From positions 1 to 64,000 of the forward strand of contig NZ_JACOFZ010000012.1 of the NCBI RefSeq assembly GCF_014284155.1: a stretch of 64,000 bases of DNA, given 5' to 3'. The notes under the pieces were generated by a model that worked only from the letters and a program-made list of their open reading frames with translations, had not been told where the DNA came from and did no database searches. Origin of the DNA: Affinundibacterium nitidum (GTDB lineage Bacteria > Pseudomonadota > Gammaproteobacteria > Burkholderiales > Burkholderiaceae_D). Numbering within the stretch: the stretch's first letter is position 1; each line of letters starts with the position of its first letter. Of the stretch, positions 42,901 through 52,956 are shown one piece after another. A program made the translations under genes and the position numbers.

Positions 42901-43231
42901 TATTCGCTCGACCTTAAAACTGAGATATGTGTGGCGGCGAGTATAGCGCTAAACTTGTGGTGCGAACAAATGTTAAGGTATGAACGGTCAAGCTTTTGGT
43001 TTGGTCGGTCGCATCAGTGCGAACAAGAAATAAATCTATTTGGAAATTCATTAGATTTCATCCATTTCCCCGAGGCTTTCGTCATCGTTTTTCTTTATTT
43101 CGTCGAATTCATACGCACAGCGCAAAATATTTGCTATTCTTGAATTTAATATCTTTTTTACAAAGATATGGATTTTTTCTACTTCGCATTTAGACGAGGT
43201 GGGTTTTTCTAACCAAGAAATGGGGTAGTTC

Positions 43232-46018
43232 ATGAAATTGAAACCGATTTGCCTAGCCGTTGCTTTAACTTTGAGCGCTGCCAGCGCATCTGTGTATGCA
43301 ACAGAAGCCAAACCAGCAGCAAAGGCGGATGCAAAAGCAAGTAAAGTTGCTGCATCCCAATACACGTCTGTTGAAGGCATTACAGAATACCGTTTGGCGA
43401 ATGGCCTGCGCGTATTGTTGGCACCCGATGCTTCCAAGCCTACGACAACTGTGAACGTAACTTATTTGGTAGGTTCTCGCCATGAGAGTTATGGTGAAAC
43501 CGGCATGGCCCACTTGTTGGAACACTTATTGTTCAAGGGCACAAAGACTAGCGGTAACTTGATGGATCAATTAAGTAAGCGCGGCATGCAATTTAACGGC
43601 ACGACTTTCTACGATCGTACAAATTACTACGAAACTTTCCCAGCAAGTGAAGATAATTTGCAATGGGCTTTGAATATGGAAGCTGATCGCATGATCAATT
43701 CCAAAATCGCTCGTAGTGATCTCGATACAGAATTCTCAGTGGTTCGTAACGAGATGGAAATTGGTGAAAATAATCCATTCCGTGTACTGTGGAAACAGCT
43801 CGCTGCCGTCACTTTTGATTGGCATAACTATGGCAATAACACCATCGGTGCACGTGCCGACGTAGAAGGTGTGAAGATCGAGAACTTGCAGGGTTTTTAC
43901 CGTAAGTTCTACCAACCTGATAACGCTGTGTTGATGGTTGCAGGCAAGTTCGATACAGCCAAAACTTTGGCCTTGATTGAAAAAACTTTCGGCGCTGTGG
44001 CCAAGCCAACTCGTCAACTTGAAAAGACATGGACACGCGAACAAGCCCGTGACGGCGTGCGCGAAGTGACAGTACGCCGCGTTACAGACCAGCAAATGGC
44101 TGCAGTATTGTATCCAACTGCACCAGGTAGTCACGCAGATGCCGCCGCTTTAGCTGCGTTAGGTGACATTATTGGCTCCGCACCAAATGGTCGTTTGCAT
44201 AAGCAATTGGTTGAAACGAAGCAAGCGGTCAATGTTGCTAATATCACTTTCCAATTAGCTGAACCTGGCTATGCGATGTATCTGGCAATGTTAAGTAAAG
44301 ACCAAAGCGTTGATGCTGCTAAGAAAACTTTGATTGAAACAGTTGAAGGCTTGGAAAAGTCTCCTGTGACAGAAGCAGAACTCAAGCGCGCGAAAACGAA
44401 CTTGCTCAATGATTTGGAAAAAACGATCAATGATCCACAACGTTTATGCGTGAGCATGTCTGAATCTATCGCGATGGGCGACTGGCGTTTATTCTTTATC
44501 CAACGCGATCGTATTGAAGCCTTGACTTTGGCCGATGTAAATCGTGTTGCGAAGAATTACTTCAAGCAAGACAATCGTAGTTTTGGTCAATTCATTCCTG
44601 TAGCAGCGCCTGATCGCGCAGTAGTACCAGATGTGCCAGACGTAGCAAAATTGGTTGATGGCTATAAAGGCCGTGCGAAAGTGGAAGCCGGCGAATCATT
44701 CGATGCGACGCCAGCAAACATCGATAAGCGCACTGAGAAATTCAACTTGGCAAACGGCGCCAAAGTTGCGTTGTTGAGCAAAAAGACGCGCGGTGAAACC
44801 GTGTTTGGTAGCTTGAGTTTGCACATGGGCGATGAAGCATCATTGTTCGGCAAGATGGTTCCTTCCGATTTGGCTGCAGATATGTTGATGCGCGGCTCTA
44901 GCAAGTTCACACGTGCGGAACTCGATACTAAATTGGGCGAATTGAAAGCGAAGTTGAATGTGGCCGGTTCTGGTCAAAGTGTGAATGTCAACTTCGAAAC
45001 AGTCCGTGCAAATTTACCTGCTTTATTGGACGTGATTCGCGAAGTATTGCGTGCACCAAGCTTCTCACCAAGTGAATTCGATTTGCTGGTAAAAGAGAAC
45101 TTGTCTGCATTGGAAAGCTCACGTAGCGAGCCCCAATCAGTTGCCGCTGAAGCCGCTAAAGCGAAGAAAAATGCGCCATACAAAAAAGGCGATATTCGTT
45201 ACGCTTCAAGTATTGATGAAGGTCTGGCCGAGTACAAAGTAGCAACTCTGGATTCCGTTAAAGACTTCTACAAAAACTTCTACGGTGCAAGTAATGCGGA
45301 ATTCACTTTGGTTGGTGATTTCGACACTGCACAAGTGAAGTCGAAATTGAACAGCTTGATTGGTGATTGGAATAGCCCTGCTAAGTTTACGCGCGCGGGT
45401 AACATTGGCATCGCAGCGAAAGCGGATTCTTTGAAACTGGAAACACCAGATAAAGCAAATGCTTTCTACATGGCTGAATTGCCTTTCGAAATGAACGATC
45501 AAGCACCTGAATATCCAGCTTTGTTGGTTGCAGATAATGTGTTGGGCGGCGGAATTAAGTCTCGCTTGTTTGGCCGTATTCGTCAAAAAGAAGGTATTAG
45601 CTATGGTGTAGGCAGTGGTTTGTCCATGCCGGCGCTCGATAAAACCGCCAATGTCACATTGTTTGCGATGTTCGCTCCGCAAAATTTAGAGCGTTTGCAA
45701 AATGCGGTAAAAGAGGAGCTCGCTTTGTTTGTCAAAGACGGCATTACGGCGACCGAGTTGGCGGATGCGAAACAAGCATTGGCTCAGACTTATGCATTAC
45801 GTCGTGCACAAGATCCAGCTTTGGCAGGTGCCTTGCGTGGCCAGTTGTACTTAGGTCGCAGTATGGCGTTTCCTGCTGCATTGGAAGCAAAGATTGCAAG
45901 CTTAACTTTAGATGAAGTGAACGCTGCGATTCGTAAATACATCAAGCCAGATGCATTTGCGCACTACTATGCAGGTGATTTCGCCGGTGCTGCCAAGAAA
46001 GCAGCTGCTGCGAAATAA
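43232..46018 (+). CDS. M16-family zinc metallopeptidase (two-domain, exported)
   Basis: The 928-residue protein has a signal peptide (MKLKPICLAVALTLSAASASVYA), an alanine/lysine-rich linker, and two M16 halves. The N-terminal half has the inverted zinc motif HLLEH (H94, E97, H98) in MAHLLEHLLFKGT and a downstream glutamate ligand in VVRNEMEIGENNP. The C-terminal half is the inactive partner with LGGGIKSRLFGRIRQKEGISYGVGSG. It is a pitrilysin-like periplasmic enzyme degrading small proteins or peptides. It is monocistronic. The 331-base gap upstream (42901-43231) shows no feature beyond a weak GGGG ribosome site. A strong hairpin terminator follows. Confidence 0.93.
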   Translation: MKLKPICLAVALTLSAASASVYATEAKPAAKADAKASKVAASQYTSVEGITEYRLANGLRVLLAPDASKPTTTVNVTYLVGSRHESYGETGMAHLLEHLLFKGTKTSGNLMDQLSKRGMQFNGTTFYDRTNYYETFPASEDNLQWALNMEADRMINSKIARSDLDTEFSVVRNEMEIGENNPFRVLWKQLAAVTFDWHNYGNNTIGARADVEGVKIENLQGFYRKFYQPDNAVLMVAGKFDTAKTLALIEKTFGAVAKPTRQLEKTWTREQARDGVREVTVRRVTDQQMAAVLYPTAPGSHADAAALAALGDIIGSAPNGRLHKQLVETKQAVNVANITFQLAEPGYAMYLAMLSKDQSVDAAKKTLIETVEGLEKSPVTEAELKRAKTNLLNDLEKTINDPQRLCVSMSESIAMGDWRLFFIQRDRIEALTLADVNRVAKNYFKQDNRSFGQFIPVAAPDRAVVPDVPDVAKLVDGYKGRAKVEAGESFDATPANIDKRTEKFNLANGAKVALLSKKTRGETVFGSLSLHMGDEASLFGKMVPSDLAADMLMRGSSKFTRAELDTKLGELKAKLNVAGSGQSVNVNFETVRANLPALLDVIREVLRAPSFSPSEFDLLVKENLSALESSRSEPQSVAAEAAKAKKNAPYKKGDIRYASSIDEGLAEYKVATLDSVKDFYKNFYGASNAEFTLVGDFDTAQVKSKLNSLIGDWNSPAKFTRAGNIGIAAKADSLKLETPDKANAFYMAELPFEMNDQAPEYPALLVADNVLGGGIKSRLFGRIRQKEGISYGVGSGLSMPALDKTANVTLFAMFAPQNLERLQNAVKEELALFVKDGITATELADAKQALAQTYALRRAQDPALAGALRGQLYLGRSMAFPAALEAKIASLTLDEVNAAIRKYIKPDAFAHYYAGDFAGAAKKAAAAK

Positions 46019-46053
46019 TGAATCAGTGGGGCTGTTGTTTAGGCCCCGCAAGT

Positions 46054-46088
46054 AAAAAACGCGGAGCTTTAAGGCTCCGCGTTTTTTT
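46054..46088. terminator. Bidirectional rho-independent terminator
   Basis: GCGGAGC/GCTCCGC with a 6-base loop has an A run before it and eight T residues after it. It serves the M16 gene and the convergent lipoprotein gene. Confidence 0.92.
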
Positions 46089-46112
46089 TGATGCAATTGA
46101 TTGTGATTAAAA

Positions 46113-46772
46113 TTAGATGAGCACCCAACGACCGCCTTGGAAGCTGACTCGAACGCGATCACCGACACGTAAATGACCAGGGTTAGCAAGGCGAGTCGCT
46201 TGCACTTGACCATTTGGCAAACGGAAGGTGACTTCGGTCTGTACGCTTTGTGGTTCTGATGAAGAACGATCGATCTCGTTACCAATCACGCCACCTAAAA
46301 TGGCACCGCCGACTGTTGCTACCGCACGTCCAGCACCGTCATCATTGTTGTCACGGTGGCGACCCCGATCATAGCCACGTCCACGATGATGGCTGTTATT
46401 GCCATCACCTTTTCCAAGCTGATTACCGATAATGCCACCGATCAAAGCGCCTAAGACAGCACCTCCGCCATTCGATTCGCGTGCTTGTGCAATATTACGA
46501 ATGCCGACTATCTGTGCGACTTCGCTCATTGGTTGAGCTTGATACTGCTCGGGCTCTTGATATTGAGAAGCATAAGCAGGTTGCTGTGCTTGATTAGCGT
46601 ATGCTTCGCTATATTGCGTTTGGTAATTCCCTGGATACTGGCTTGGGTATTGTGTTTGGTAGCTAGTCGCATAGCCGCGGTTATATCGGCCTTGCGCGTA
46701 ATCGCGATGCACGACGCAGCCGCTCAATTGGCTTAAAGCAAGTACGGAGATAATGAGGGTAGCGATACGCAT
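46113..46772 (-). CDS. Glycine-zipper outer-membrane lipoprotein (SlyB/2TM-glycine-zipper type)
   Basis: The 219-residue protein has a lipoprotein signal with lipobox LSGC (Cys19). A Tyr/Gln-rich stretch follows (SQYPGNYQTQYSEAYA, about 35-85). Two glycine-zipper hydrophobic segments come next, GGAVLGALIGGIIGNQLG and VGGAILGGVIGNEI, separated by a His/Arg/Asp-rich linker (SHHRGRGYDRGRHRDNNDD). It ends in a small beta domain (VTFRLPNGQVQATRLA, LRVGDRVRVSFQGGRWVLI). The layout matches outer-membrane lipoproteins that keep envelope integrity. The low-complexity stretches probably vary between strains. It is monocistronic. Confidence 0.88.
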   Translation of the reverse strand: MRIATLIISVLALSQLSGCVVHRDYAQGRYNRGYATSYQTQYPSQYPGNYQTQYSEAYANQAQQPAYASQYQEPEQYQAQPMSEVAQIVGIRNIAQARESNGGGAVLGALIGGIIGNQLGKGDGNNSHHRGRGYDRGRHRDNNDDGAGRAVATVGGAILGGVIGNEIDRSSSEPQSVQTEVTFRLPNGQVQATRLANPGHLRVGDRVRVSFQGGRWVLI

Positions 46773-46913
46773 GATATTTCCTTAATGGTTGAGGCGCATT
46801 GGTGAAAAGATGTACCTGATCCATTAACGTCTTGCGAGGAGCATAGTTGACCAAGCCTCAGATATTTGCCAATGCGAAGCCAATGGTACTGCCAGCCGCC
46901 ACCTTTGGTTGTT

Positions 46914-48164
46914 TTAGATGATGCCGTTCTTACTTAGGTTTTCAATTTGATCATCATCGTATTGCAGAATTTCACGTAGTACCGCAGAGGTGTCTTGTCC
47001 CAACAGCGGTGGCGCCGTGTCATACACGATGGGTGTCGCTGACAATTTCATGGGGCTACCAACCAAGGTGACCTTGCCTGCAGTGGGGTGAGGTAAGTCG
47101 ACGCACATTTCGCGTGCGATAACTTGTGGGTCGTTGAATACCTCATCGAGAGTATTGATTGGGCCGCAAGGGACTCCCGCATTTTCTAGTTCACTAATCC
47201 ATTCTTTCTTGCTTTTGCGTTTGACCATGTCAGCCAAGATAGGAACAAGCGTGTCGCGATGTTTGACCCTCTGAGGATTGCTTGCAAAACGTTCGTCGTC
47301 AGCAAGTTCAGGACAACCACCGGCTTGTACAAACTTACGATACTGACCATCGTTACCAGCAGCCACGATGATATGGCCATCAGAAGTGGCGAATGTTTGG
47401 TAAGGCACGATATTTTGATGCGCATTACCCCAGCGCTTGGGTGTTTTGCCGCTGGTGAGGTAATTGGTATTCATGTTTGCCAGCATTGCGACCTGTGTGT
47501 CGAGTAAAGCCATATCGATGTATTGGCCTTCACCAGTTCGATCACGGTAATTTAGAGCGGCTAAGACAGCGATGGACGCATACATACCCGTCATCAAATC
47601 GGCAATCGCGACCCCCGCTTTTTGCGGACCACCACCGGGAAGATCATCGCGCTCGCCAGTCAACGACATAAAGCCGCCCATGCCTTGGACGATGAAATCG
47701 TAACCTGCGCGATGCGCGTAAGGACCATCTTGCCCAAAGCCTGTGATTGAGCAATAAATCAAGTCCGGCTTAATTTGCTTGAGCGACTCGTAATCTAAAC
47801 CATATTTCTTGAGTTGACCGACTTTATAGTTTTCGAGAACCACATCCGATTGTTTCGCTAACTCACGAATGATCTCTTGTCCCTGTGGCGTTGAAATATC
47901 AACTGTGATGGCGCGTTTGCCGCGATTGGCTGCAAGGTAATAGGCTGCTTCAGTGGTGTTGTTGCCGTCTTGATCTTGCAAATACGGTGGGCCCCAACTG
48001 CGTGTGTCGTCGCCAGCGCCAGGACGTTCGACCTTAATCACTTCTGCGCCGAGATCGGCTAAATTTTGGGCGCACCACGGGCCAGCTAAAACGCGCGTTA
48101 AGTCGAGCACACGAATATGGCCTAAGGAAGTTTTTTCTTGCTTGTGGTTTCTTGTCGTCTGCAT
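46914..48164 (-). CDS. Class III CoA-transferase (CaiB/BaiF family)
   Basis: The 416-residue protein has the family opening IRVLDLTRVLAGPWCAQNLADLGAEVIKVERPGAGDDTR, the RGKRAITVDI segment, and the catalytic aspartate expected in the AGVAIADLMTGMYAS region (about 190-205). Class III enzymes move CoA between carboxylic acids through an aspartyl-CoA thioester. Substrates vary (formate/oxalate, carnitine, succinate/benzylsuccinate, mesaconate), and the sequence alone does not decide. It is transcribed alone and separated from the divergent phosphodiesterase gene by a palindromic repeat. Role in acid or acyl-CoA metabolism is inferred only from the family. Confidence 0.9.
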   Translation of the reverse strand: MQTTRNHKQEKTSLGHIRVLDLTRVLAGPWCAQNLADLGAEVIKVERPGAGDDTRSWGPPYLQDQDGNNTTEAAYYLAANRGKRAITVDISTPQGQEIIRELAKQSDVVLENYKVGQLKKYGLDYESLKQIKPDLIYCSITGFGQDGPYAHRAGYDFIVQGMGGFMSLTGERDDLPGGGPQKAGVAIADLMTGMYASIAVLAALNYRDRTGEGQYIDMALLDTQVAMLANMNTNYLTSGKTPKRWGNAHQNIVPYQTFATSDGHIIVAAGNDGQYRKFVQAGGCPELADDERFASNPQRVKHRDTLVPILADMVKRKSKKEWISELENAGVPCGPINTLDEVFNDPQVIAREMCVDLPHPTAGKVTLVGSPMKLSATPIVYDTAPPLLGQDTSAVLREILQYDDDQIENLSKNGII

Positions 48165-48195
48165 ATATGCTGTTATGGTTATTGATACTGTACAA

Positions 48196-48296
48196 GGACT
48201 GACGCAAAACAGACGCTGGCGGTGTTGTTCGCGGCTCGCCGTACCTATGTACTGTCTTCGCCGCTACGCCTAGCCAGTGCAATTTTGTGTCAGTCC
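48196..48296. repeat. 101-bp imperfect palindromic intergenic repeat
   Basis: The ends GGACTGACGCAAAA and TTTTGTGTCAGTCC pair at 13 of 14 positions. An inner pair CGCTGGC/GCCAGTG continues the stem, and the middle is GC-rich (GCGGCTCGCCGTACC, GCCGCTACGCC). It has no coding frame. It fills the divergent gap between the CoA-transferase and the phosphodiesterase, and looks like a dispersed MITE or REP-type unit. Confidence 0.7.
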
Positions 48297-48323
48297 AAAT
48301 TAATTTAGAGAGGTTAGTTCTTT

Positions 48324-49076
48324 ATGTGGCCCTATCCCAAAATCGTCGCCCACCGTGGCGCTGGCAAACTTGCCCCTGAAAATACTTTGTTGGCGATGCA
48401 ATGCGGCCTCGAATACGGGTTCCATGCGGTCGAATTCGATGTCATGTTATCAAAGGACGGAGTCCCTGTGCTAATGCATGACCCTGATTTCGGTAGAACC
48501 GTGGCCGGAAAGGGTTCAGTTTCCAACACTTTGGCCAAAGATTTGCTGCAAATGGATGCCGGTTCTTGGTTCGATCCTCGTTTTTCACATGTTACGGTTC
48601 CTGATTACGAAAGCATCTTTCGTTTTTGCCAGGCGCATGGCATTTGGATGAATGTAGAAATTAAACCAGCCCCCGGTTTTGAAAAACAGACTGGAGAGGT
48701 GGTCGCTCGCACTAGTCAGCGCCTTCTCGCTGAATTAAAGGCAGAGGGGCAAACAGTGCGGGAGCCATTATTCTCTTCTTTCGCTTTTGATGCTTTGATG
48801 TGGGCTAAACAAGCTGCGCCGGAATTGTCGCTTGCTTACTTATTGGATGAGTACGAATGTAATTGGCAGGCGAGCTTGGAGAAACTTTCTGCAGTCTCTC
48901 TCAATACTAATCATAAGTATCTGACCGCTGATTGGGCGCGTGAGATCAAGTCAGCGGGGTATGGTTTGTTCTGCTACACCGTCAACGATCCCGTTCGCGC
49001 CAAAGAGTTGTTCTCATGGGGTGTAGACGGCTTTTGCACTGACCGCATCGATTTGATCGCTGCGGATTTTGCATAA
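48324..49076 (+). CDS. ugpQ: Glycerophosphodiester phosphodiesterase (UgpQ-like, cytoplasmic)
   Basis: The 250-residue TIM-barrel protein without a signal peptide carries the GDPD signatures: HRGAGKLAPENT (H10, R11, E19), the metal pair E37/D39 in VEFDVML, and the general acid H52 in LMHDPDFGRT. EIKP follows mid-protein and TVNDPVRAKELFSWGVDGFCTDRID near the end. It hydrolyses glycerophosphodiesters to glycerol-3-phosphate and alcohol in the cytoplasm. AGAGAGG lies upstream of the start. It is not next to an ugp transporter, so its operon role is not shown here. Confidence 0.92.
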   Translation: MWPYPKIVAHRGAGKLAPENTLLAMQCGLEYGFHAVEFDVMLSKDGVPVLMHDPDFGRTVAGKGSVSNTLAKDLLQMDAGSWFDPRFSHVTVPDYESIFRFCQAHGIWMNVEIKPAPGFEKQTGEVVARTSQRLLAELKAEGQTVREPLFSSFAFDALMWAKQAAPELSLAYLLDEYECNWQASLEKLSAVSLNTNHKYLTADWAREIKSAGYGLFCYTVNDPVRAKELFSWGVDGFCTDRIDLIAADFA

Positions 49077-49234
49077 TGAGCTTTTGACAGTTACAAATGC
49101 TTACCTTGCTTACAGATTTTTGGTCGTCTGATTCGTTAGAATGGCCGTTATGGACTCATGGATGCAGCAATGTGTTCAAACTGAAGAATAAACCCCCGAA
49201 TTGAATCTTGACGAAACGTCTTAAGGAGAAAAAC

Positions 49235-49555
49235 ATGAAAGCAACTAAAATCTTGGCAGTATTGTTGGTAGGTGCATTTTCCGTATCCGCTTTTGCACAA
49301 ACAGCGACACCGAATATTGACAAGCGCGAAGCAAGACAGCAAAAACGTATTGCAAACGGCGTAGCCTCTGGCGAATTGACTGCGAAAGAAACAGCAAATC
49401 TTGAACGCCGTGAAGCTAAAATCGAAGCCAATGAACAAGCCGCGAAGGCTGACGGGGTGGTAACGAAAGCAGAACGTGCCAAGCTTCAAATGCAAGAAAA
49501 TCGCGCGAGCGCCAAGATCTACAACAAAAAACACAACGCTCGCACTTCAAATTGA
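49235..49555 (+). CDS. Small exported helical protein, conserved hypothetical
   Basis: The 106-residue protein has a clear signal peptide (MKATKILAVLLVGAFSVSAFA) and AAGGAG 6 bases before the start. The mature 85 residues are charged and helical, with two similar parts (QQKRIANGVASGELTAKE and RREAKIEANEQAAKADGVV, then ERAKLQMQENRASAKIYNKK). The asparagine/aspartate-glycine turns (NGVASGELT, DGVVTKAE) recall EF-hand-like loops spaced by helices. Proteins with this pattern occur in many proteobacteria without known role. A frame opening 27 bases earlier is rejected because it lacks a ribosome site. It is monocistronic and followed by a terminator. Confidence 0.82.
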   Translation: MKATKILAVLLVGAFSVSAFAQTATPNIDKREARQQKRIANGVASGELTAKETANLERREAKIEANEQAAKADGVVTKAERAKLQMQENRASAKIYNKKHNARTSN

Positions 49556-49591
49556 GCGGCACTAGTTTCGATTCCCCTTAACCGGGGCGTG

Positions 49592-49625
49592 AACCCACCG
49601 TAGTAGCAATACTCGGTGGGTTTTT
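49592..49625 (+). terminator. Rho-independent terminator before alaS
   Basis: AACCCACCG/CGGTGGGTT with a 13-base loop is followed by TTTT. A TATAAT box at 49659-49664, with no clear -35, is the likely alaS promoter. Confidence 0.88.
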
Positions 49626-49721
49626 CATTTTCGACAGAAAAACGGGCTCTGTTTCACGTATAATCAAAGGTTAATTTCACCTTTAGCACGGCTTTTTGCC
49701 TCATTTAGATTATAAAAACCT

Positions 49722-52334
49722 ATGAACTCGTCAGAAATTCGCGAAAAATTCCTTAAATTCTTTGAATCCAAAGGCCATAGCATCGTCCGTTCATCTAGCT
49801 TGGTACCAGGTAACGATCCGACTTTGTTGTTTACCAACTCCGGTATGGTGCAGTTTAAAGACGTGTTCTTGGGTCAAGACAAACGCAGCTACAGCCGTGC
49901 TACAACGGCACAACGCAGCGTGCGTGCAGGGGGTAAGCACAACGATTTGGAAAACGTCGGTTATACCGCACGTCACCACACTTTCTTCGAAATGCTGGGT
50001 AACTTCTCGTTTGGCGATTACTTTAAACGCGATGCGATTAACTACGCTTGGGAATTGTTGACCGTCGTCTACGGTTTGCCAAAAGATAAATTGACAGTTA
50101 CCGTTTACCAAGAAGACGACGAAGCCTACAACATCTGGAAAGATGAGATCGGTGTGCCAGTTGAGCGCATTATCCGTATCGGCGATAACAAAGGTGCACG
50201 CTACGCATCCGATAATTTCTGGCAAATGGCTGACACAGGTCCATGTGGTCCTTGCAGCGAAATTTTCTATGATCACGGCCCAGAAATTTGGGGTGGTCCT
50301 CCAGGCTCTCCAGACGAAAACGGTGACCGTTTCATCGAAGTATGGAACTTGGTTTTCATGCAGTTCAATAAAGATGAGCAAGGCGTTTTGCATCCATTGC
50401 CAAAACCATGCGTTGACACGGGTATGGGCTTGGAACGCATCGCAGCGGTATTGCAGCATGTGCATTCCAACTACGAAATCGATACTTTCCAAAACTTGAT
50501 CAAAGCCGCTGCACGCGAAACCGGTTGCACAGATTTGAACAATAACTCTTTGAAAGTCATCGCGGATCATATTCGTTGCGCAGGCTTCTTGATTGTCGAC
50601 GGCATCATTCCTGGTAATGAGGGTCGTGGTTATGTATTGCGTCGTATTACCCGCCGCGCTTTGCGCCATGGCCACAAATTGGGTCAAACCAAGCCATTCT
50701 TCTACAAATTGGTCGCTGATTTGGTGAAAGAAATGGGCGTTGCCTATCCTGAGTTGGCTGAAGCTGGGGAACGCGTTGCACAGGTACTGAAACAAGAGGA
50801 AGAACGTTTCGGCGAAACTCTCGAGCACGGTATGAAGATCCTCGAAGCGGCGCTCGCAAAAGACAGTAAAAACCTCGATGGTAATACCGCATTCACGCTG
50901 TATGACACTTACGGTTTCCCATTAGATTTGACGGCCGATATCTGCCGCGAACGTGGCGTGGTGCTCGATGAAGCAGGCTTCGATGCAGCGATGGCGAACC
51001 AAAAACAAATGGCTCGCGCTGCTGGTAAGTTCAAGATGAACACGGCGATCGAATACAACGGTGAGAAGTCGAAGTTTGTCGGTTACGAACAATTGAGCTA
51101 TGACAGTAAAGTGATCGCGCTTTATGTTGATGGCGCTGCCGTACAAAAAATTGAAGCGGGTCAAGCTGCGATCGTGGTCTTGGACGTTACACCGTTCTAT
51201 GCGGAATCAGGCGGTCAATGTGGCGACGCAGGTGTTTTGCAAGCTGCAAACGGTGTCAGTTTTGATGTCGTGGATACGCAAAAAATTCAAGCGGATGTGT
51301 TTGGTCATCATGGCATTTTGAGCGCAGGTAGCTTGGGTGTAGGCGATGCCGTGAGTGCGCAAGTCGATAAAGTATTGCGTGCGCATACGATTCGCAATCA
51401 TTCCGCCACGCATTTGATGCACAAGGCCTTGCGTGAAGTGTTGGGCGCGCATGTGGCGCAAAAAGGTTCATTGGTTGATGCAGAAAAAACGCGTTTCGAC
51501 TTCAGTCACAATGCGCCAATGACGGCAGACGAAATTCGTCAGGTCGAAACCATCGTCAATCGCGAAATTTTGGCGAACGTGGCGACGCAAGCACAGTTGA
51601 TGTCATTTGATGATGCGGTAAAACATGGTGCGATGGCCTTGTTCGGTGAAAAATATGGCGATGAAGTTCGCGTATTGGACATCGGTACATCGCGTGAGTT
51701 GTGCGGTGGTGTTCACGTGCATCGTACAGGTGATATTGGCTTGTTCAAGATCGTCGGTGAAGGCGGTATCGCCGCTGGTATTCGTCGCGTAGAAGCAGTG
51801 ACGGGCGAGGTAGCTTTCAATTTAGTACAAGACATGAATAGCCGTATCGCACAAGCGGCTGCGGTATTGAAAACGCAGCCTGAAGAAATTGGCGGTCGTT
51901 TATTGCAGTGGCAAGAGCAAATGAAATCGCTCGAAAAAGAAGTCGCTGCATTGAAATCTAAACTGGCGGCAAACCAAGCTTTGGCCTTGGTCTCCCAAGC
52001 AACCGACATTAATGGCGTGAAAGTATTGGCTGCGACTTTAGATGGCGCAGATGGCACAGCTTTGCGTGATTCTGTTATCAGCTTGCGTGACCAATTGAAA
52101 ACGGCGGTCGTCGTTTTAGCGTCGGTGGCTGATGGTAAGGTGAGTTTGGCGGCCGGTGTTTCCGCAGATGTGATTAGCAAAGTGAAAGCGGGTGATTTAG
52201 TCAATTTCGTTGCGCAACAAGTCGGCGGTAAAGGCGGCGGACGTCCAGATATGGCGCAGGCTGGCGGTACCGACCCTAGCGGCTTGCCAACAGCATTGGC
52301 GAGTGTCGCTGGCTGGTTAGGCGCGAAACTGTAA
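49722..52334 (+). CDS. alaS: Alanyl-tRNA synthetase
   Basis: The 870-residue protein, the usual length, joins alanine to tRNA-Ala in the cytoplasm. It starts [19 protein letters not shown] and has class II motif 1-type [15 protein letters not shown], motif 2 [20 protein letters not shown] and the [12 protein letters not shown] motif 3. The editing domain carries [11 protein letters not shown] and [17 protein letters not shown] (zinc-binding His and Cys), and a C-terminal DHHA1 domain ends [13 protein letters not shown]. The editing site removes serine and glycine mischarged onto tRNA-Ala. It is an essential housekeeping gene with no visible oddity. A stem-loop without a T tract follows. Confidence 0.98.
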   Translation: MNSSEIREKFLKFFESKGHSIVRSSSLVPGNDPTLLFTNSGMVQFKDVFLGQDKRSYSRATTAQRSVRAGGKHNDLENVGYTARHHTFFEMLGNFSFGDYFKRDAINYAWELLTVVYGLPKDKLTVTVYQEDDEAYNIWKDEIGVPVERIIRIGDNKGARYASDNFWQMADTGPCGPCSEIFYDHGPEIWGGPPGSPDENGDRFIEVWNLVFMQFNKDEQGVLHPLPKPCVDTGMGLERIAAVLQHVHSNYEIDTFQNLIKAAARETGCTDLNNNSLKVIADHIRCAGFLIVDGIIPGNEGRGYVLRRITRRALRHGHKLGQTKPFFYKLVADLVKEMGVAYPELAEAGERVAQVLKQEEERFGETLEHGMKILEAALAKDSKNLDGNTAFTLYDTYGFPLDLTADICRERGVVLDEAGFDAAMANQKQMARAAGKFKMNTAIEYNGEKSKFVGYEQLSYDSKVIALYVDGAAVQKIEAGQAAIVVLDVTPFYAESGGQCGDAGVLQAANGVSFDVVDTQKIQADVFGHHGILSAGSLGVGDAVSAQVDKVLRAHTIRNHSATHLMHKALREVLGAHVAQKGSLVDAEKTRFDFSHNAPMTADEIRQVETIVNREILANVATQAQLMSFDDAVKHGAMALFGEKYGDEVRVLDIGTSRELCGGVHVHRTGDIGLFKIVGEGGIAAGIRRVEAVTGEVAFNLVQDMNSRIAQAAAVLKTQPEEIGGRLLQWQEQMKSLEKEVAALKSKLAANQALALVSQATDINGVKVLAATLDGADGTALRDSVISLRDQLKTAVVVLASVADGKVSLAAGVSADVISKVKAGDLVNFVAQQVGGKGGGRPDMAQAGGTDPSGLPTALASVAGWLGAKL

Positions 52335-52356
52335 TCGCTTTCGCACGAGATTCTAA

Positions 52357-52397
52357 GCACCGCAATAGCTATTGAAATATTAAGTTTATTGCGGTGC
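52357..52397 (+). other. Stem-loop downstream of alaS
   Basis: A perfect 11-base stem GCACCGCAATA/TATTGCGGTGC encloses 19 bases. It is followed by GGAATCTGTTTCCCC rather than a T run, so it is a weak terminator or an mRNA 3' stabiliser. Confidence 0.6.
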
Positions 52398-52583
52398 GGA
52401 ATCTGTTTCCCCGTATTTGTTGCACAAAGATACTCGAACTAAGAGAATCCGCGTGTCGTCCAAGTATTTTTGCGTGTTGCATTGCACAAGTCTTTGTAAA
52501 TTGCGGTAGAATTCCTGCATAAAGATTCAGCAAGAAGCTGAGCACAAGAGCTATACTGTACTTTTCTTTCCCCAAGGAAAATC

Positions 52584-52811
52584 ATGCAATTCAATAGAGA
52601 AGTGGATGCACGTGGCCTAAGTTGCCCGTTGCCTATCCTGAAAGCCAAGAAAGCCTTGGCAGAAATGATCACCGGCGAAGTGCTGCGTGTGATCGCCACT
52701 GATCCGGGCTCTGTCCGTGATTTCAAAGCCTTTTCCAAACAGACTGGCAATGAATTGCTGTCGCATTTGGAAGCAAGCAACGAATTCGAATATTTTTTGA
52801 AGCGTAAATGA
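52584..52811 (+). CDS. TusA/SirA-family sulfur carrier protein
   Basis: The 75-residue protein has the family signature VDARGLSCPLPILKAKKAL with the sulfur-carrying cysteine at position 14 and the helix-strand pattern of the TusA fold (LRVIATDPGSVRDFKAFSKQTGNELL). TusA relays persulfide sulfur for tRNA 2-thiouridine and other cofactors in the cytoplasm. No other tus gene is near, so it may be a paralogue used in another sulfur transfer. AAGGAAA precedes the start. It lies between alaS and the etf genes and has its own terminator. Confidence 0.9.
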   Translation: MQFNREVDARGLSCPLPILKAKKALAEMITGEVLRVIATDPGSVRDFKAFSKQTGNELLSHLEASNEFEYFLKRK

Positions 52812-52875
52812 GGAGCGTGCGCGCAAACGTCAGCTGACATTGCGTAACAACTCATGTTAATTGCTAGATAATCTT

Positions 52876-52908
52876 AAAAAACCACAAAGATTTTTGTGGT
52901 TTTTTTTT
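52876..52908 (+). terminator. Rho-independent terminator after the tusA-like gene
   Basis: AACCACAAA/TTTGTGGTT with a 4-base loop lies in an A run and is followed by a run of T residues. Confidence 0.9.
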
Positions 52909-52956
52909 ATCAAACCGGGTCATTTTCATAGAGGAGTTCGTCAGTTTCGCAAAAAA

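Noticed and set aside
48165-48323. Possible structured small RNA in the CoA-transferase/phosphodiesterase gap
   Set aside because: The long palindrome is better explained as a dispersed repeat; no promoter or T-run terminator frames it.
49791-50828. 345-residue open frame antisense to alaS
   Set aside because: It lies wholly within a conserved essential gene on the other strand, has no ribosome site, and its Cys/His/Phe-rich composition is that of a shadow frame.
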